Source: a virus. From it: DNA of 64,000 nt. The DNA lies in the IMG/VR virus record IMGVR_UViG_3300044451_000175, positions 1-64,000 of that record; one strand, given 5' to 3'. The notes beneath the pieces are model-generated. The model saw only the letters and a program-made list of their open reading frames with translations. It had not been told where the DNA came from and searched no databases. The translations under genes were made by a program, and so were the position numbers. Positions 57,097 to 64,000 of this stretch are shown here, one piece after another. Within the stretch, counting starts at the first letter, position 1. Each line of letters begins with the position of its first letter.

Positions 57097-57891
57097 ATGC
57101 ACACCGTCTTCGCCGAGTGGCTGTTCGAGCGGACCACCGATCCCGAACGCCGCGCCAGAATCGACAAGGCTTTCAACACCCTGAAGGCGTTCATGGAAAA
57201 GGTCGTCAAAGAAGACACCTTCTCCGACTACTTCCAGACGGACGGCGACTTCTACTACTTCTTTCCCTGCGTCAAGCACCTGCCCGAAGTCTTCAAAGGG
57301 AACATGGAGTTCATCGCTCAGAAGTTCGACAAGGAAGCTCAACAAGACACGAACCCTCTGATGGGCCAGCAGATCGACTACAGCGGCGGGTTCAACTTCC
57401 TCGACCACGATCCGCCGCTGTTCACCTTCGTCTTCCAGACCGACCGCAAGACGTTCATCCAGAACTTTCCGAAGTATTGTGCCAACTGGTTGTCACAGGT
57501 TCGGCAGACCTTCAATCACGAGTACAACCACTACCTCGACTGGCTCGACTCGGACGGGAAGGCGATCCCCGCCAAGAACATCTGGAACGCCGGCGCGGGC
57601 GAGGCCCAACGGAAGAAATACTTCAACTCGACGCACGAGGTCAACTCGTTCTTCACCGACATGGTGATGGACGACTTCGAGTTCGTGCGGGGCGGGATGT
57701 TCTCGAAGATGCCGCCGGCCAAGAAACTCGCGGTGTTCGAGAAGATGTACGGCCGGGACGCTCGCGAGTACGTCGCCAAGTTCTGGACCCGCAAACAGGG
57801 CTTCTCCGAGTTCTCCACGGAAACCCGCAAGCGGCTGTCGAAACGACTGTACGCCGCCTACCAGCAACTGAAGGCCGAAATCTCGGCTTGA
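57097..57891 (+). CDS. Zinc metallopeptidase-like protein with capsid-targeting-like N-terminus
   Basis: 264 residues beginning MHTVFAEWLFERTTDPE, with the motif and a L-F-E triplet. The zincin motif is H-E-Y-N-H-Y-L-D-W-L near 147, with T-H-E-V-N-S-F-F near 188 as the likely third-ligand helix. TAGATAC lies 3 nt before the ATG and no Shine-Dalgarno site is present. It would act after delivery if packaged. The target is unknown. Confidence 0.72.
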   Translation: MHTVFAEWLFERTTDPERRARIDKAFNTLKAFMEKVVKEDTFSDYFQTDGDFYYFFPCVKHLPEVFKGNMEFIAQKFDKEAQQDTNPLMGQQIDYSGGFNFLDHDPPLFTFVFQTDRKTFIQNFPKYCANWLSQVRQTFNHEYNHYLDWLDSDGKAIPAKNIWNAGAGEAQRKKYFNSTHEVNSFFTDMVMDDFEFVRGGMFSKMPPAKKLAVFEKMYGRDAREYVAKFWTRKQGFSEFSTETRKRLSKRLYAAYQQLKAEISA

Positions 57892-57897
57892 AATGTC

Positions 57898-57914
57898 GCG
57901 CAATTTCGGAGACT
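57898..57914 (+). repeat. 17-bp direct repeat, copy 1
   Basis: GCGCAATTTCGGAGACT occurs in this intergenic gap and again, identical, at 59871-59887. Both copies lie within 20 nt of a stop codon. Confidence 0.6.
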
Positions 57915-57930
57915 GTTTTCCCCGTGCTTG

Positions 57931-57954
57931 TTGGTAGTGTTCACACTCTACCAA
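57931..57954. promoter_or_regulatory. Operator-like inverted repeat
   Basis: TTGGTAG and CTACCAA frame a 10-nt centre that itself contains GTG/CAC. It lies about 10 nt before the 57965 start and could be a repressor site or small hairpin. Confidence 0.35.
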
Positions 57955-57964
57955 TGAGGGAAAC

Positions 57965-58273
57965 ATGCTGCACTACGTCACGCCGGAAATGGGCGACAAG
58001 GCTCCCGAAAGCGCCAAGACGTTCGCCAAACTCGCCCACTACGGCCGGCACTATTTCCTCGATTCCACCCTCGGCCCGGACGTGATCAAGGGCATGGGAG
58101 TCGTCTACCGTGGGCAGTACAAGGAAGACGCCAGCGACGACCCCCTCAAGATGGAACTGCGTTGCGAGAAGGGTTCCAAACTCGCGAACCACTACAGCTA
58201 CAAGGTGACCATCCGGGCGTTCGAGAAACTTGGTAAAACCATCGACATCGCAGTGGACTGCCCACTGGATTAA
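57965..58273 (+). CDS. Unknown protein, 102 residues
   Basis: A mixed alpha/beta small domain; GAGGG precedes the ATG. Contains two Cys and no known motif. Followed by the zinc-ribbon gene with AAGGAG between. Family unknown. Confidence 0.55.
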   Translation: MLHYVTPEMGDKAPESAKTFAKLAHYGRHYFLDSTLGPDVIKGMGVVYRGQYKEDASDDPLKMELRCEKGSKLANHYSYKVTIRAFEKLGKTIDIAVDCPLD

Positions 58274-58281
58274 GGAGCAAC

Positions 58282-58695
58282 TTGTCAGAGATCGCTGTAG
58301 TTTGTACGCACTGTCAGAATCCGATGAACGTCCCGAAAACGTTCACCGGCCGGTTCGCCGAGTTCCATTGCAAGAACTGCGGCCGGTCCTTCGGTGTGAC
58401 CCCGACCGACTCTCAGGTCCGCACTCTCAGTCGCGGCGCGGAGTCGATGAGGGGGAAGGTCGCCGAGCAGATGGCTAAGGCCGGGCAAGAGATCCTCGGC
58501 CTGCCCGTTCAACTGACCCAGATGAAAGAGGTCAAGTGGGCGGTCCAGTGCCGAGTCGAAGCTGTCACCCCCACAGGGGTCGCCATTCCGCTCGGAATTG
58601 TTCGATTTTCTGATGCGGGCAAGGTGTATTCCGAGCAATCCGGGTCTACACTGTCCGAGATCATGGACCGCGTAGACCCCAAATCCCGATGCTAA
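58282..58695 (+). CDS. Zinc-ribbon protein
   Basis: 137 residues from TTG with AAGGAG 6 nt upstream. C-T-H-C-Q-N-P and C-K-N-C-G-R-S in the first 40 residues form one zinc ribbon; a helical region follows (about 55-85) and a beta-rich end. Nucleic-acid or protein adaptor possible. No named family. Confidence 0.65.
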   Translation: MSEIAVVCTHCQNPMNVPKTFTGRFAEFHCKNCGRSFGVTPTDSQVRTLSRGAESMRGKVAEQMAKAGQEILGLPVQLTQMKEVKWAVQCRVEAVTPTGVAIPLGIVRFSDAGKVYSEQSGSTLSEIMDRVDPKSRC

Positions 58696-58704
58696 GGTGC
58701 TTCA

Positions 58705-59574
58705 ATGGGACGTGAAGTTCGTCGTGTGCCGGCCGATTTCAACTGGCCGCTCAAGAAGGTCTGGTCGGGCTTTCAGATGCCCGACGAACTTCACAGTCTC
58801 CCTTGCTACCACTGCGGCGGGCAGGGCGTGAACGCGGCCACCCGCGTTCTGTCCGATAGCTGGTACGATCAGGCCGGTTTCGTGATGGTGGGCTACCAGT
58901 TCGCACCGCACGTCACGGACGCAGAGATCGCCGAGATGGTCAAGAAGGCCGGTGGGCGGTGGACGTACCGTTACGGCCAAGACCGCAACGGGAACGTCGC
59001 GGAACGCCCGCCGTGGAAGGTCATCGGCGACTATCGCGGCTGGTGTCACGACCTCACCCAAGACGAAGTTCAGCTTCTCTTCGATGAGGGTCGTTTCTAC
59101 CGGCTCAAAGAAACGGGCGTCTGCCCCACCGCCGCTGAGATCAACGAGGCGTACCAGCACGGCATGGGCCACGACGCCATCAACATGTGGATCTGCGTCA
59201 AGGCCCGCGCACAACGCATGGGCATCTACGGCCACTGCACCCACTGCAACGGTGAAGGCCGACTCTGGCGGGACGAAGAACACAAGCGGTTGCACGAAGA
59301 GTGGCAAGAGACGCCCGTTCCCGAAGGTCCGGCCTACCAAATCTGGGAGACGGTCAGTGAGGGTTCGCCCGTTTCGCCGGCCTTCTTGAAACCAGAAGAC
59401 CTCGCGCGGTGGATGGTGCGTAACGACGACTCCGTCACCAGCGGCACCAGCTTCGAGGGGTGGGTCAAGTTCATCACGAAGGTCGGGTTCGCGCCGAGTG
59501 GTGTGGGCGTCGGCGGCAACATCAAGAGCGGCGTCGAGACACTTTCCGAACGTGTCGAAGAGGACGATCAGTGA
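58705..59574 (+). CDS. Phage-type unknown protein with two CxxC pairs
   Basis: 289 residues. Starts M-G-R-E-V-R-R-V-P-A-D-F-N-W-P, a start I have seen among phage proteins of unknown function. Two zinc knuckles: C-Y-H-C-G-G-Q-G near 34 and C-T-H-C-N-G-E-G near 170, reminiscent of DnaJ-type C-x-x-C-x-G-x-G. Probably an adaptor or chaperone-like protein. Overlaps the next gene by 4 nt. Confidence 0.65.
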   Translation: MGREVRRVPADFNWPLKKVWSGFQMPDELHSLPCYHCGGQGVNAATRVLSDSWYDQAGFVMVGYQFAPHVTDAEIAEMVKKAGGRWTYRYGQDRNGNVAERPPWKVIGDYRGWCHDLTQDEVQLLFDEGRFYRLKETGVCPTAAEINEAYQHGMGHDAINMWICVKARAQRMGIYGHCTHCNGEGRLWRDEEHKRLHEEWQETPVPEGPAYQIWETVSEGSPVSPAFLKPEDLARWMVRNDDSVTSGTSFEGWVKFITKVGFAPSGVGVGGNIKSGVETLSERVEEDDQ

Positions 59575-59864
59575 AAATCTCCGTCACGCAGGCCGACATC
59601 GATCAGGCCGCGAATTGGCAAGAAGACTTGCAACGAAACCCGGTCGCGTGGGCGATTCGCCGGACGACCGGCATTCCAACCTCGGCCGGGCCGGGCGCGG
59701 CGGTGATCGACTACTGCACGCCGTGGCAGTCCGAGTGCTGGTTGCCGGACGAGATCATCGACTGGCTCGAAAACTTCAACAACGGCGAGGAGGTCGAGCC
59801 GATTGAGTTCGAGATCGATTTCGATCTGGAGGCTCACGAGACGCGGCGGGCCGGTCGGCGATAA
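59571..59864 (+). CDS. Small unknown protein
   Basis: 97 residues from GTG overlapping the preceding stop. Acidic second half (E-E-V-E-P-I-E-F-E-I-D-F-D-L-E-A) and basic tail. Family unknown. Confidence 0.5.
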   Translation: MKISVTQADIDQAANWQEDLQRNPVAWAIRRTTGIPTSAGPGAAVIDYCTPWQSECWLPDEIIDWLENFNNGEEVEPIEFEIDFDLEAHETRRAGRR

Positions 59865-59870
59865 ACTTCG

Positions 59871-59887
59871 GCGCAATTTCGGAGACT
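59871..59887 (+). repeat. 17-bp direct repeat, copy 2
   Basis: Identical to 57898-57914 and again just after a stop codon. Role unknown. Confidence 0.6.
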
Positions 59888-59941
59888 CGGTCTGGGCGGT
59901 TTCTAAGTGGTGGAGACGGTTTCGCGAACGGGAGACGGGCC

Positions 59942-60253
59942 ATGACGTTCGGCGACGAAGTGATGGTGATCGAACGGCTGGTGCGGTGTGGTTCGGGAGT
60001 CAACTACAACTCCCGAACCATGTATCCGGCCTTGATCGGTAAAACCGGCGTCGTCAAGTTCTACGACGACGAGGCGTACAACACCGACTACCCGACCGGG
60101 TACGAGCGTGTGACTGTGACGGTCGAGATCGACGGGAAGGAACACGACGTGGACGGCGCACACGTCGTCAAGGTGTGTCAGGTGTGCAAGCACATGGGTT
60201 GTCGCGGCGGCGAACATACCTACAACCAAACCTGCCTTTGCACTCGGAAGTAA
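59942..60253 (+). CDS. Unknown protein with C-terminal Cys cluster
   Basis: 103 residues. Beta-rich N-terminal part (F-G-D-E-V-M-V-I-E-R-L-V, S-G-V-N-Y-N-S-R) resembles a small beta-barrel; the end V-C-Q-V-C-K-H-M-G-C-R-G-G-E-H-T-Y-N-Q-T-C-L-C is Cys/His-rich, likely zinc-binding. GGGAGAC precedes the ATG. Family unknown. Confidence 0.6.
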   Translation: MTFGDEVMVIERLVRCGSGVNYNSRTMYPALIGKTGVVKFYDDEAYNTDYPTGYERVTVTVEIDGKEHDVDGAHVVKVCQVCKHMGCRGGEHTYNQTCLCTRK

Positions 60254-60254
60254 C

Positions 60255-60485
60255 ATGAAGATCTTCTCACGCATCACCGTTTACCAGATGCTCGACGGGA
60301 TGGAGAAGCGGGGTGACATCAACGGTCGCCCCTACAACTTCTCGCTGACCGTGACCTTCTACAAGCTGAAGGCCGGGTTCAAGTGGACCCTTGATAGCGG
60401 GAACCGGGTACGAAACCTTCGCGGGCCGTTCGCGACCATCGAAGAGGCTGAAGCTGCGGCGAAAACCCAACTCGAAGCTTTCTGA
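60255..60485 (+). CDS. Small unknown protein
   Basis: 76 residues. Beta-type start, A-E-A-A-A-K-T-Q-L end. One nucleotide after the previous stop. Family unknown. Confidence 0.5.
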   Translation: MKIFSRITVYQMLDGMEKRGDINGRPYNFSLTVTFYKLKAGFKWTLDSGNRVRNLRGPFATIEEAEAAAKTQLEAF

Positions 60486-60493
60486 GGTGTCCA

Positions 60494-61123
60494 ATGTTTG
60501 ACGAAGTGACCCAAGAGTTCATCGACAGCATGGAGTGGTCGCCGGAAACCCCGGACGACATCAAGAAGCTCGTGATCGGCAACCTCAAGGGGCTGTCGAT
60601 CATGATGGAGACGCGGCACAAGCAGCGTCCCAAACTGTACCTGTTCATCGCGCGGAAGGACAGCAGCGAGGATTACTGTCGCGGCCACCGAATGGCGAGC
60701 TATAGTTCCGACTTCGAGATGAAGAACTTCCTCACCCGCGACGAACTGATCAAGTTGTGGGCCGAGTACCTTCAGAAGAACATGAACCTCGACTGCAACG
60801 AGTCGGGTTACGCCTTCGCCGTCTTCCGCGACGGAACCAAACTGTTCGATGACCATGTTACGTTCGACGGCGGCGAGCGGTTCGGCTACAACACCGACGA
60901 GTATTACGCCAACTACGAACGGCTCGAAGTCGAAGAGGCCGACTGCAACGTCGAGATGACCGAGATCTACGCTCTGGTACGCGAAGCGGCCAACAAGCTG
61001 CAAGGTGCCAAACTCACGCAGGAAGAACGCGAGAGGGCCGAGAGAGCTAACGCCGATGCTGCCGCCGCGAAGGAAAACCGCCGGTTGCAGTTCCTCCAAC
61101 TTCAGAAGGAGTTCGGACAATGA
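60494..61123 (+). CDS. Unknown protein with C-terminal helix
   Basis: 209 residues. N-terminal mixed domain (about 1-150; contains D-Y-C-R-G-H-R-M-A-S-Y) and a long basic/acidic helix (about 165-205, E-E-R-E-R-A-E-R-A-N-A-D-A-A-A-A-K-E). TGAGG precedes the ATG. Possibly a structural or coiled-coil protein. Family unknown. Confidence 0.55.
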   Translation: MFDEVTQEFIDSMEWSPETPDDIKKLVIGNLKGLSIMMETRHKQRPKLYLFIARKDSSEDYCRGHRMASYSSDFEMKNFLTRDELIKLWAEYLQKNMNLDCNESGYAFAVFRDGTKLFDDHVTFDGGERFGYNTDEYYANYERLEVEEADCNVEMTEIYALVREAANKLQGAKLTQEERERAERANADAAAAKENRRLQFLQLQKEFGQ

Positions 61124-61563
61124 GTCGCCGTCAAAGTGCCTACGAGATGCCGCCGCCCCCACCGCCCCCGCCTCTGGTGCCGATCAGAGGACGTTTCGAC
61201 GCCGGTCGCGTGCCGGACTACTACGCCGAGCGTGGGTGGTGCGAGGAATGGGCCGGTTGGAACAAGTTGACCGTCTGCACGCAGAAGTACCTGCGTGATC
61301 TGCTGCGGCAACTGTGGGAGAACAAGAAACATCACGGGGAAAACCCGATTGTTTCGATCCACGTCAAGAACCCGTCCGGCAAGGGCAGTCGGATTCACGA
61401 GTGCTGCCGCGTGGACGGCTGGCAGACCGGGTTCGAGGCGGAATACAACCGCGAGATCGAATACTTCTGTGTGACCGAGACGGCGCTCTGCACGGACGGC
61501 AAAGACCACCAGTTCTGGCACAAGTTCAAAATCGAGGATGTCATCTGGGTGATGGTGACGTGA
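61120..61563 (+). CDS. Unknown protein with Pro-rich N-terminus
   Basis: 147 residues: M-P-P-P-P-P-P-P-P-L near 12-21 then a W-C-E-E-W-A-G-W-N and mixed domain with S-R-I-H-E-C-C-R-V-D-G-W. Overlaps the previous gene by 4 nt. A terminator follows. Family unknown. Confidence 0.55.
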   Translation: MSRRQSAYEMPPPPPPPPLVPIRGRFDAGRVPDYYAERGWCEEWAGWNKLTVCTQKYLRDLLRQLWENKKHHGENPIVSIHVKNPSGKGSRIHECCRVDGWQTGFEAEYNREIEYFCVTETALCTDGKDHQFWHKFKIEDVIWVMVT

Positions 61564-61565
61564 AT

Positions 61566-61600
61566 GAGAAGGCCGGGCAAAGCGCCCGGCCTTCTCTCTT
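61566..61600. terminator. Terminator
   Basis: A 13-bp stem (GAGAAGGCCGGGC with GCCCGGCCTTCTC), 5-nt loop, then TCTTT. It lies between convergent genes. Confidence 0.8.
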
Positions 61601-61812
61601 TACTGCGATCTCGCACAGTCGGGACAGATCACGAGTTCCTTCACGATCTGTTTCCCGACCCCTCCGTTGTCGATGCACTCCATGTGATCGAACTTGCCGC
61701 GTTTGAATACGGGCTTGTACCGGGCGGGGTGGACTACTTCTTGGTAAAACGTGACCTTGTGCTGCTTCACCCTCGGTTGGGTGACGTTCCTGCAATTGGA
61801 GCAGACGTACAT
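61600..61812 (-). CDS. Small zinc-ribbon protein
   Basis: 70 residues beginning M-Y-V-C-S-N-C-R-N-V, then K-H-K-V-T-F-Y-Q-E-V-V and near the end I-C-P-D-C, the layout of a common small zinc-ribbon family. A longer in-frame extension to 61896 lacks a good start. Function unknown. Confidence 0.65.
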   Translation of the reverse strand: MYVCSNCRNVTQPRVKQHKVTFYQEVVHPARYKPVFKRGKFDHMECIDNGGVGKQIVKELVICPDCARSQ

Positions 61813-61896
61813 TGTCTCGGCCGTTTTTGGATTGCCTTCTCGACAGGCCGAAGCCGGAAGGGTAAAGTGAGGTACACCGTATTGTGGGAGTTTCAA

Positions 61897-62130
61897 ATGG
61901 AAGATATGAGCAAACTCGAAAAATTGCTGGACGTACCGATTGTCTTCGGGCTACAAGCTCAGGGACACATCCCCACGATCCAGAAGATGCTCGCGGCCGG
62001 CGCGACGTGGAAGGAGATCGGAAACAAGATCGGCTGGTGCCAAAACACCGCCAAAGAACACTACGAACGCTACCTTCAAAGGGAGAACGGCAATGCAAAG
62101 GGAAAGACACCCGCTGCCGATGGAGTCTGA
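61897..62130 (+). CDS. Small helix-turn-helix-like protein
   Basis: 77 residues from ATG with GGGAG upstream. I-P-T-I-Q-K-M-L-A-A-G-A-T-W-K-E-I-G-N-K-I-G-W is a helix-turn-helix-type pattern (about 29-52), then a basic tail. Probably binds DNA. It overlaps the next gene's start by 38 nt. Confidence 0.55.
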   Translation: MEDMSKLEKLLDVPIVFGLQAQGHIPTIQKMLAAGATWKEIGNKIGWCQNTAKEHYERYLQRENGNAKGKTPAADGV

Positions 62131-62401
62131 CGAGATGGCCGAAGCCCTCCGGGTTTCGCATTGCGACCGCAAGAGGCAGAACCACAAGTGTCAGGGCGTC
62201 GTCACCATCGCCCCCGGCCAACTGCGGCTCGACTGCAAACTGTGCGGCGAGGATCGGCACACGCTGGACGAGACGATGGTTCTGGTGCGAGAGGCCAGAG
62301 AGATCTGTGACATCGTCGGCGTGAACTACGACGCACTGGACGCTCAGAAGAGACGTGAATTGTTGTTGGCGGTACTGGATCTGGCTCAGAACGGCCTGTG
62401 A
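62093..62401 (+). CDS. Unknown protein with zinc knuckles
   Basis: 102 residues, start at an ATG with GGGAG upstream. C-D-R-K-R-Q-N-H-K-C and C-K-L-C (zinc pair) in the first 45, helical end. Likely coexpressed with the small helix-turn-helix gene. Family unknown. Confidence 0.55.
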   Translation: MQRERHPLPMESDEMAEALRVSHCDRKRQNHKCQGVVTIAPGQLRLDCKLCGEDRHTLDETMVLVREAREICDIVGVNYDALDAQKRRELLLAVLDLAQNGL

Positions 62402-62405
62402 CGCA

Positions 62406-62451
62406 CTCAGTCCGGCAGATTCCACATTGCTGCTTCCTCTGCCGGACTGAG
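62406..62451. terminator. Long hairpin
   Basis: A 14-bp perfect stem (CTCAGTCCGGCAGA with TCTGCCGGACTGAG) and an 18-nt loop between convergent genes; no T-run. Confidence 0.6.
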
Positions 62452-62457
62452 GGTTGT

Positions 62458-62883
62458 TCACTCGAAGTAGAAGTTGAAGTCGGCTCTCAACACGTTGATC
62501 TGCTTGTCGGCTTTGCCTTCGTCCAAAACAAACGTTCCCAAGATGAGCTTGCGTTCGCCTGCGGTCCTGTCTTCCATCTCTTTTTCGATTTGGAACAACT
62601 TCTCGATGATCTCGTTCAGATCCTGCCGCCACATGGTGTGGATTCTGCCTTTGAATGACATCCGCCATCGGTCAATCGATTGCAGGCTGAAGGAGATCAT
62701 CGGCAGGTTGATCTTATCGACGCCCTTCTCGATGTCTTCGGCGACCAGTTCACGCGGGAGCAGCGAGGTCGATTTCTCTTCGCTGGCGTAAATCGTTTTG
62801 ACTTGGTGTTCTTTGCCACTCTTGTCTCGTACCGTCACTTTTTGAAACAGCTTCATCAGTGCTTCTTCGTTCTCGCGGATCAT
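62458..62883 (-). CDS. Possible tail-sheath-stabiliser / tail-completion-like protein
   Basis: 141 residues. K-T-I-Y-A-S-E-E-K-S followed by I-N-L-P-M-I-S-F-S-L-Q-S-I resembles the P-I-x-Y-G-x-K ... L-P-x-x-x-F-E-I-T-G-I arrangement of T4 gp15-like tail completion proteins. It would join tail and head. The similarity is in pattern only. GAGGAAAA precedes the ATG; M-K-L-F at residue 10 is another start. Confidence 0.35.
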   Translation of the reverse strand: MIRENEEALMKLFQKVTVRDKSGKEHQVKTIYASEEKSTSLLPRELVAEDIEKGVDKINLPMISFSLQSIDRWRMSFKGRIHTMWRQDLNEIIEKLFQIEKEMEDRTAGERKLILGTFVLDEGKADKQINVLRADFNFYFE

Positions 62884-62964
62884 TTTTCCTCGGTTGTTTG
62901 AACTCCTCGGTCGGCATCTACATCTTAGTCACTTGTTTTCTTTTGGTTTGGGGTAGATACCGTT

Positions 62965-63846
62965 ATGCACGACCTCAAGTTCTCCGATTGGCTCAACGTC
63001 CAAGAAATGGCGCTCAGGAAAATGGAACTGGTGCCGCCGCACAACCCGGACGATCCGAAATCCGCTTGGGGGCCAAAAGGCCGCAAGTACGGTTGGGACG
63101 ACACCGACCGCAAGCTCGTCACGTCCGAGGGCGGCGTGAAGAAATTCACGAAGCTGTTCGCGAACACCGAGTGGGACTTCGAGTTTTACCTCGTGCGGTC
63201 CAAAGAAGCCGCGAAGTGGGTCGAACACGGCGAAGTGACGACAGAGTGGGTTCACGATAACATCCCGCAGATGGCGACGTACCAACCGGCCGAAGACGCC
63301 ATCAACGTGATCTTCACCAACAACACCGGCGCGGAGAAGATGCACTTCTCGGCGTGGACCGCCGCTCACCGCTTGGGCCACGTCATCCAAAGGAGTCCGA
63401 ACGTCGAGTATTGGAAGGAGTTCACGGCCGGTCTTCAAAGACAAATGGAAGGCATTCTGAGCCGCCACTACAACCACAAGGCCACCAGAGCTTTCTACGG
63501 CAGTAGTTTCCCAGACCAGAAGACGGAGAAGTTGCTCGGCCGACTCGCGACGAACATGGGTACGATGCGGTCGGCTCGCCAAAACAACATCCGCAACTAC
63601 TTCGAGTTCGCCTACGAACTCCTGGCCCAGTTCCTGACGACCAAGAACAAAGTTCAGTTCAACGGGCAGTTGGAGCGGATGCTCGCGACCAAGTTCGCGT
63701 GGGGCAAGCCGAGCGGCGGGGCGTACCAGAAGTACGACTCCGACAAAGAACAGATCGCGAGCGAGGTGGAGGACATCGCCGATTACTGTAACGAGTACCT
63801 CGAAGAAGTCATGCGAGAGTGCGTCGGCCGAACATTCGTGATGTAA
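62965..63846 (+). CDS. Metallopeptidase-like protein, degenerate zinc site, with capsid-targeting-like N-terminus
   Basis: 293 residues beginning MHDLKFSDWLNVQEMAL, matching the motif. A W-T-A-A-H-R-L-G-H-V-I-Q stretch near 127 sits where zincins have H-E-x-x-H, but Glu is Arg, so catalysis is unlikely unless another residue takes over. TAGATAC is 4 nt before the ATG, with no Shine-Dalgarno site. It may be a packaged pseudo-enzyme or binding protein. Confidence 0.65.
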   Translation: MHDLKFSDWLNVQEMALRKMELVPPHNPDDPKSAWGPKGRKYGWDDTDRKLVTSEGGVKKFTKLFANTEWDFEFYLVRSKEAAKWVEHGEVTTEWVHDNIPQMATYQPAEDAINVIFTNNTGAEKMHFSAWTAAHRLGHVIQRSPNVEYWKEFTAGLQRQMEGILSRHYNHKATRAFYGSSFPDQKTEKLLGRLATNMGTMRSARQNNIRNYFEFAYELLAQFLTTKNKVQFNGQLERMLATKFAWGKPSGGAYQKYDSDKEQIASEVEDIADYCNEYLEEVMRECVGRTFVM

Positions 63847-63850
63847 CACA

Positions 63851-63890
63851 ACGACCCAGGTGGCAATGATCCATCTGGGTCGCTGAACTT
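63851..63890 (+). terminator. Terminator-like hairpin
   Basis: CGACCCAG/CTGGGTCG with an inner TGG/CCA, followed by CTGAACTTTT. Confidence 0.6.
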
Positions 63891-63898
63891 TTGGGGTT

Positions 63899-64000
63899 AT
63901 GATTGGTCCGGCTCGCTCTGTGGTGCAAACGCTAAACGGGCTTGAATCAGCCCTTTCACTCCCACAGGGAGCTATCCTTGACGACATGCCCTTCCTCTAT
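63899..64000 (+). CDS. Start of an unknown protein, cut by window edge
   Basis: 34 codons from ATG with GGGG upstream (M-I-G-P-A-R-S-V-V-Q-T-L-N-G-L-E-S-A-L-S), open to the window edge. Helical, no motif visible. Confidence 0.5.
   Translation, partial: MIGPARSVVQTLNGLESALSLPQGAILDDMPFLY

Noticed and set aside
57117-58085. 322-codon frame over the 57097 zincin gene
   Set aside because: Arg/Gln/Leu-rich shadow of the real gene in +1 frame.
1-64000. CRISPR array or insertion sequence
   Set aside because: No regular direct repeats with spacers and no transposase-type reading frame were seen.

Overview
The window looks like accessory and virion-gene territory of a very large tailed phage, most likely a myovirus-like (T4-superfamily) jumbo phage of a Gram-negative-type host. 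The support is: densely packed genes mostly on one strand, many with 4-bp stop/start overlaps; phage-typical proteins (PhoH, dUTPase, HNH endonucleases, a 134-residue virion-type protein at 45555, a repeat-rich fibre-like protein at 45992, a small sigma factor, ClpP-, DnaJ- and GroES-like proteins, bS21, IF-3, peptide deformylase, tmRNA); and eleven proteins sharing a short N-terminal motif that resembles the T4 capsid-targeting sequence. No terminase, portal or major capsid gene lies in the window, so phage origin is an inference. HldE plus a Sec-signal protein and a lipobox protein fit a diderm host; the host cannot be named.

Layout. 1-3.3 kb: a papain-like peptidase (cut by the window edge) and a secreted protein on the minus strand, a candidate small RNA with its own promoter and terminator, HldE, and a Cys-rich membrane-anchored protein. 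3.3-5.2 kb: HNH enzyme, small genes and zinc ribbons. 5.2-11.3 kb: a PrkA-YeaH-SpoVR operon with two small genes inside it and two after it. 11.3-22.1 kb: ClpP-like protease, then DNA polymerase III alpha split into two genes 5.4 kb apart; between them lie three motif-carrying small proteins, a tmRNA, a lipoprotein and an AAA+ ATPase. 22-31 kb: unknown proteins, a DHH phosphoesterase, two glycosyltransferase-like proteins, bS21, a ribbon-helix-helix protein, deformylase and a second HNH enzyme. 31-40 kb: a baseplate/fibre-like protein, a 2-oxoacid decarboxylase, IF-3, an IscA-type carrier, aldehyde dehydrogenase, a GroES-like protein and DnaJ. 40-49.7 kb: dUTPase, GT2 glycosyltransferase, a cluster of motif-carrying metallopeptidase-like proteins, PhoH, virion-type proteins and an amidoligase. 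49.8-55.9 kb: sigma factor, thioredoxin, metallophosphoesterase and paralogous unknowns. 55.9-57.1 kb: about 1 kb with no gene, folding into an ornate non-coding RNA that contains two tRNA-shaped domains. 57-64 kb: two more metallopeptidase-like proteins, zinc-ribbon proteins, a possible tail-completion protein and unknowns.

How it works together (inference). The genes outline a takeover programme: own replicase halves, own sigma factor, translation re-tuning (IF-3, bS21, deformylase, tmRNA), protein quality control, cell-surface sugar chemistry, and a set of cargo proteins, four of them zincin-like, marked for packaging in the capsid and delivery at infection. A TA[TGA]ATAC element lies 3-8 nt from the start codon of many of these genes in place of a Shine-Dalgarno site, suggesting a late-promoter class with near-leaderless transcripts. 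The strongest leads are the shared N-terminal motif family, the 1-kb structured RNA, and the split polymerase whose halves both carry a copy of the same palm segment.
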